Assembly (NCBI GenBank): GCA_003663445.1
Contig: QMZZ01000025.1
Span: forward strand, 1-6,099
Reading direction: 5' to 3'
From: Candidatus Aenigmatarchaeota archaeon
GTDB lineage: Archaea > Aenigmatarchaeota > Aenigmatarchaeia > QMZP01
Length of the DNA stretch: 6,099 nt
In this document: piece after piece, positions 5,133 through 6,099 of the stretch
Layout: each line of letters starts with the position of its first letter
Numbering within the stretch: position 1 is the first letter of the stretch
Made by a program: the position numbers and the translations under genes
The notes under the pieces: generated by a model
Told to the model about the DNA's origin: nothing
The model's input: only the letters and a program-made list of their open reading frames with translations
Databases searched by the model: none

Positions 5133-6094
5133 GATGGCTTCTGGGGCTTTTCGAACAGCCTGTCTACCTCCTCGGGCTCGAGCACCGGTTTTTCGAATCT
5201 TTCAAGGTCCTCAGAAAGCCTCGGGCATGCCGTATTTACCAGGATATCAAGATGCATTCCGAGAATCTTTTCTGGTGTTATTTCGTCAAAAACAAGGATC
5301 CATACCTGCTTTCCGAGCTCCTCAAGCTTTTTCTTTAGCTTTACCGCAAGCTCGGGTCTGAACTGTCCTGGCTTGGTCGAAACCAGAATCCCGAAGTGTT
5401 TCGAGCCTTTTGCCTCCTCGATGCATGCCTGCCTTATCCTTTCCAGCCTCTCCCTCTCACCCGTCAGATCTTCAAGCTTCCCTGAATCGAAATCGAGCAT
5501 CAGGACGGGTTTTTCGGTTTTCCTTACCAGTCCCAAAACATGGAACCTGCCTGTTCCGAGAAAGAGGAAGGCATCGACGAGGTTTTGGATCGAAAGGGCT
5601 GCCGTAAGGTCACAGCCAAGGATCTGTCCAGGATATCTCGCCTTTCCCAGCATCTGGCCTCCTGCAGGGATGCCGAGATGGCAGGAGACGCCCCTGGATT
5701 CGAGAAATTCCTTTGCATCCTGGAGGCTGTTCAGGTACTGGAGGGTTGATAGAAGACCCAGGGTCTTGTATCTTTTCAGCACATCAAGGTTCTGCTCAAG
5801 ATAGGGCTTTGGATCGAACTCGAGCCTGTATTCCTCCCATATCACCCGACATTCGGGTTTTAACCCGAAATCTGTATGACCTATATGCACCAGGACTGCC
5901 CCGAGCTTTTCTGCTTCCCTATCTCTCAGATCGCAGGAACCGAAGCAGGGTTCTGCTGAAATGAAAACCTCGTGACCGAGTTTTTCTATCTCCCTGGCAA
6001 ACTCCAAGACCTTCGGTTTCAGGCCCTCAGGTACCTGGAGCAAAATCCGACTCGGCTCAAGCCCTTTCAGGTTTTCGAGAAGCTTTTCCAGCAT
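5123..6094 (-). CDS. dph2: 2-(3-amino-3-carboxypropyl)histidine synthase (diphthamide synthesis)
   Basis: Archaeal Dph2 carries out the first step of diphthamide synthesis: a [4Fe-4S] homodimer cleaves S-adenosylmethionine non-canonically and moves the 3-amino-3-carboxypropyl group onto a histidine of elongation factor 2. The three cluster cysteines, one per repeated domain, are visible: C54 in F-G-S-C-D-L, C161 in L-G-C-D-L-T and C290 in N-T-A-C-P-R, equivalent to C59, C163 and C287 of the Pyrococcus horikoshii enzyme. Other matches are V-P-E-G-L-K (21-26), F-L-F-L-G-T-G-R-F-H (176-185) and F-E-K-P-V-L-E-P-E-E-V (300-310). At 323 residues it is slightly shorter than P. horikoshii Dph2 because it stops soon after K-P-V-L-E-P-E-E-V. 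The ATG at 6094 gives the expected N-terminus; only 5 upstream bases are in the window, so the promoter cannot be judged. Its stop overlaps the radical SAM gene by 10 nt on the opposite strand. Confidence 0.95.
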   Translation of the reverse strand: MLEKLLENLKGLEPSRILLQVPEGLKPKVLEFAREIEKLGHEVFISAEPCFGSCDLRDREAEKLGAVLVHIGHTDFGLKPECRVIWEEYRLEFDPKPYLEQNLDVLKRYKTLGLLSTLQYLNSLQDAKEFLESRGVSCHLGIPAGGQMLGKARYPGQILGCDLTAALSIQNLVDAFLFLGTGRFHVLGLVRKTEKPVLMLDFDSGKLEDLTGERERLERIRQACIEEAKGSKHFGILVSTKPGQFRPELAVKLKKKLEELGKQVWILVFDEITPEKILGMHLDILVNTACPRLSEDLERFEKPVLEPEEVDRLFEKPQKPSYE

Positions 6095-6099
6095 ATAAA

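Noticed and set aside
5325..5345. T-rich stretch downstream of the radical SAM operon as its terminator
   Set aside because: The T runs are lysine codons of dph2 on the other strand and have no hairpin. Archaeal U-tract termination here is possible but cannot be told from codon use.
1..6099. Search for tRNA/rRNA genes, CRISPR repeats, insertion sequences and long repeats
   Set aside because: Almost every base is accounted for by overlapping genes with recognisable or operon-supported proteins. I saw no regularly spaced repeats, terminal inverted repeats or transposase motifs by eye.

Overview
The window looks archaeal. It carries a diphthamide-synthesis enzyme of the archaeal homodimeric type (Dph2), a form III RuBisCO, a free-standing metallo-beta-lactamase/beta-CASP nuclease of the aCPSF2 type, an RNA 3'-terminal phosphate cyclase (RtcA) and a small DUF504/MJ1316 protein. 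Genes are packed with overlaps of 1 to 38 nt, arginine is mostly AGG/AGA, and promoters look leaderless with TATA-like boxes about 27 nt before start codons. From memory, the RuBisCO resembles the Methanocaldococcus jannaschii (methanogen-type) form III enzyme more than the Thermococcus type. The lineage cannot be fixed from this window alone.

Layout: (1) 41-274 (+), DUF504/MJ1316 protein, convergent with and overlapping by 27 nt (2) a minus-strand operon of beta-CASP nuclease (2514-1273) followed by rtcA (1276-248), joined by a GTGA stop/start overlap. (3) An 18-bp divergent spacer at 2515-2532; the best TATA candidate for each side lies inside the first codons of the opposite gene. (4) A plus-strand, fully overlapping four-gene operon: form III RuBisCO (2533-3753), a 100-aa two-helix membrane protein (3716-4018), an 83-aa basic coiled-coil protein (4012-4263) and a COG1313/PflX-like radical SAM protein (4263-5132). 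(5) Dph2 on the minus strand (6094-5123), overlapping the radical SAM gene tail-to-tail by 10 nt. No noncoding stretch exceeds about 40 bases. I see no RNA genes, mobile elements, CRISPR arrays or notable repeats.

How the genes may work together: the left half is an RNA-end-processing group (nuclease, 3'-phosphate cyclase, predicted cyclic-end recognition domain). The right half centres on RuBisCO, which in archaea acts in nucleoside monophosphate salvage or, in some methanogens, in a carbon-fixing pathway. RNA decay yields nucleoside monophosphates, so the shared divergent promoter region may link RNA turnover to their use; this is inference. The most novel part is the pair of unrecognised small proteins between RuBisCO and the radical SAM enzyme, together with a RuBisCO that has an altered loop 6 region.
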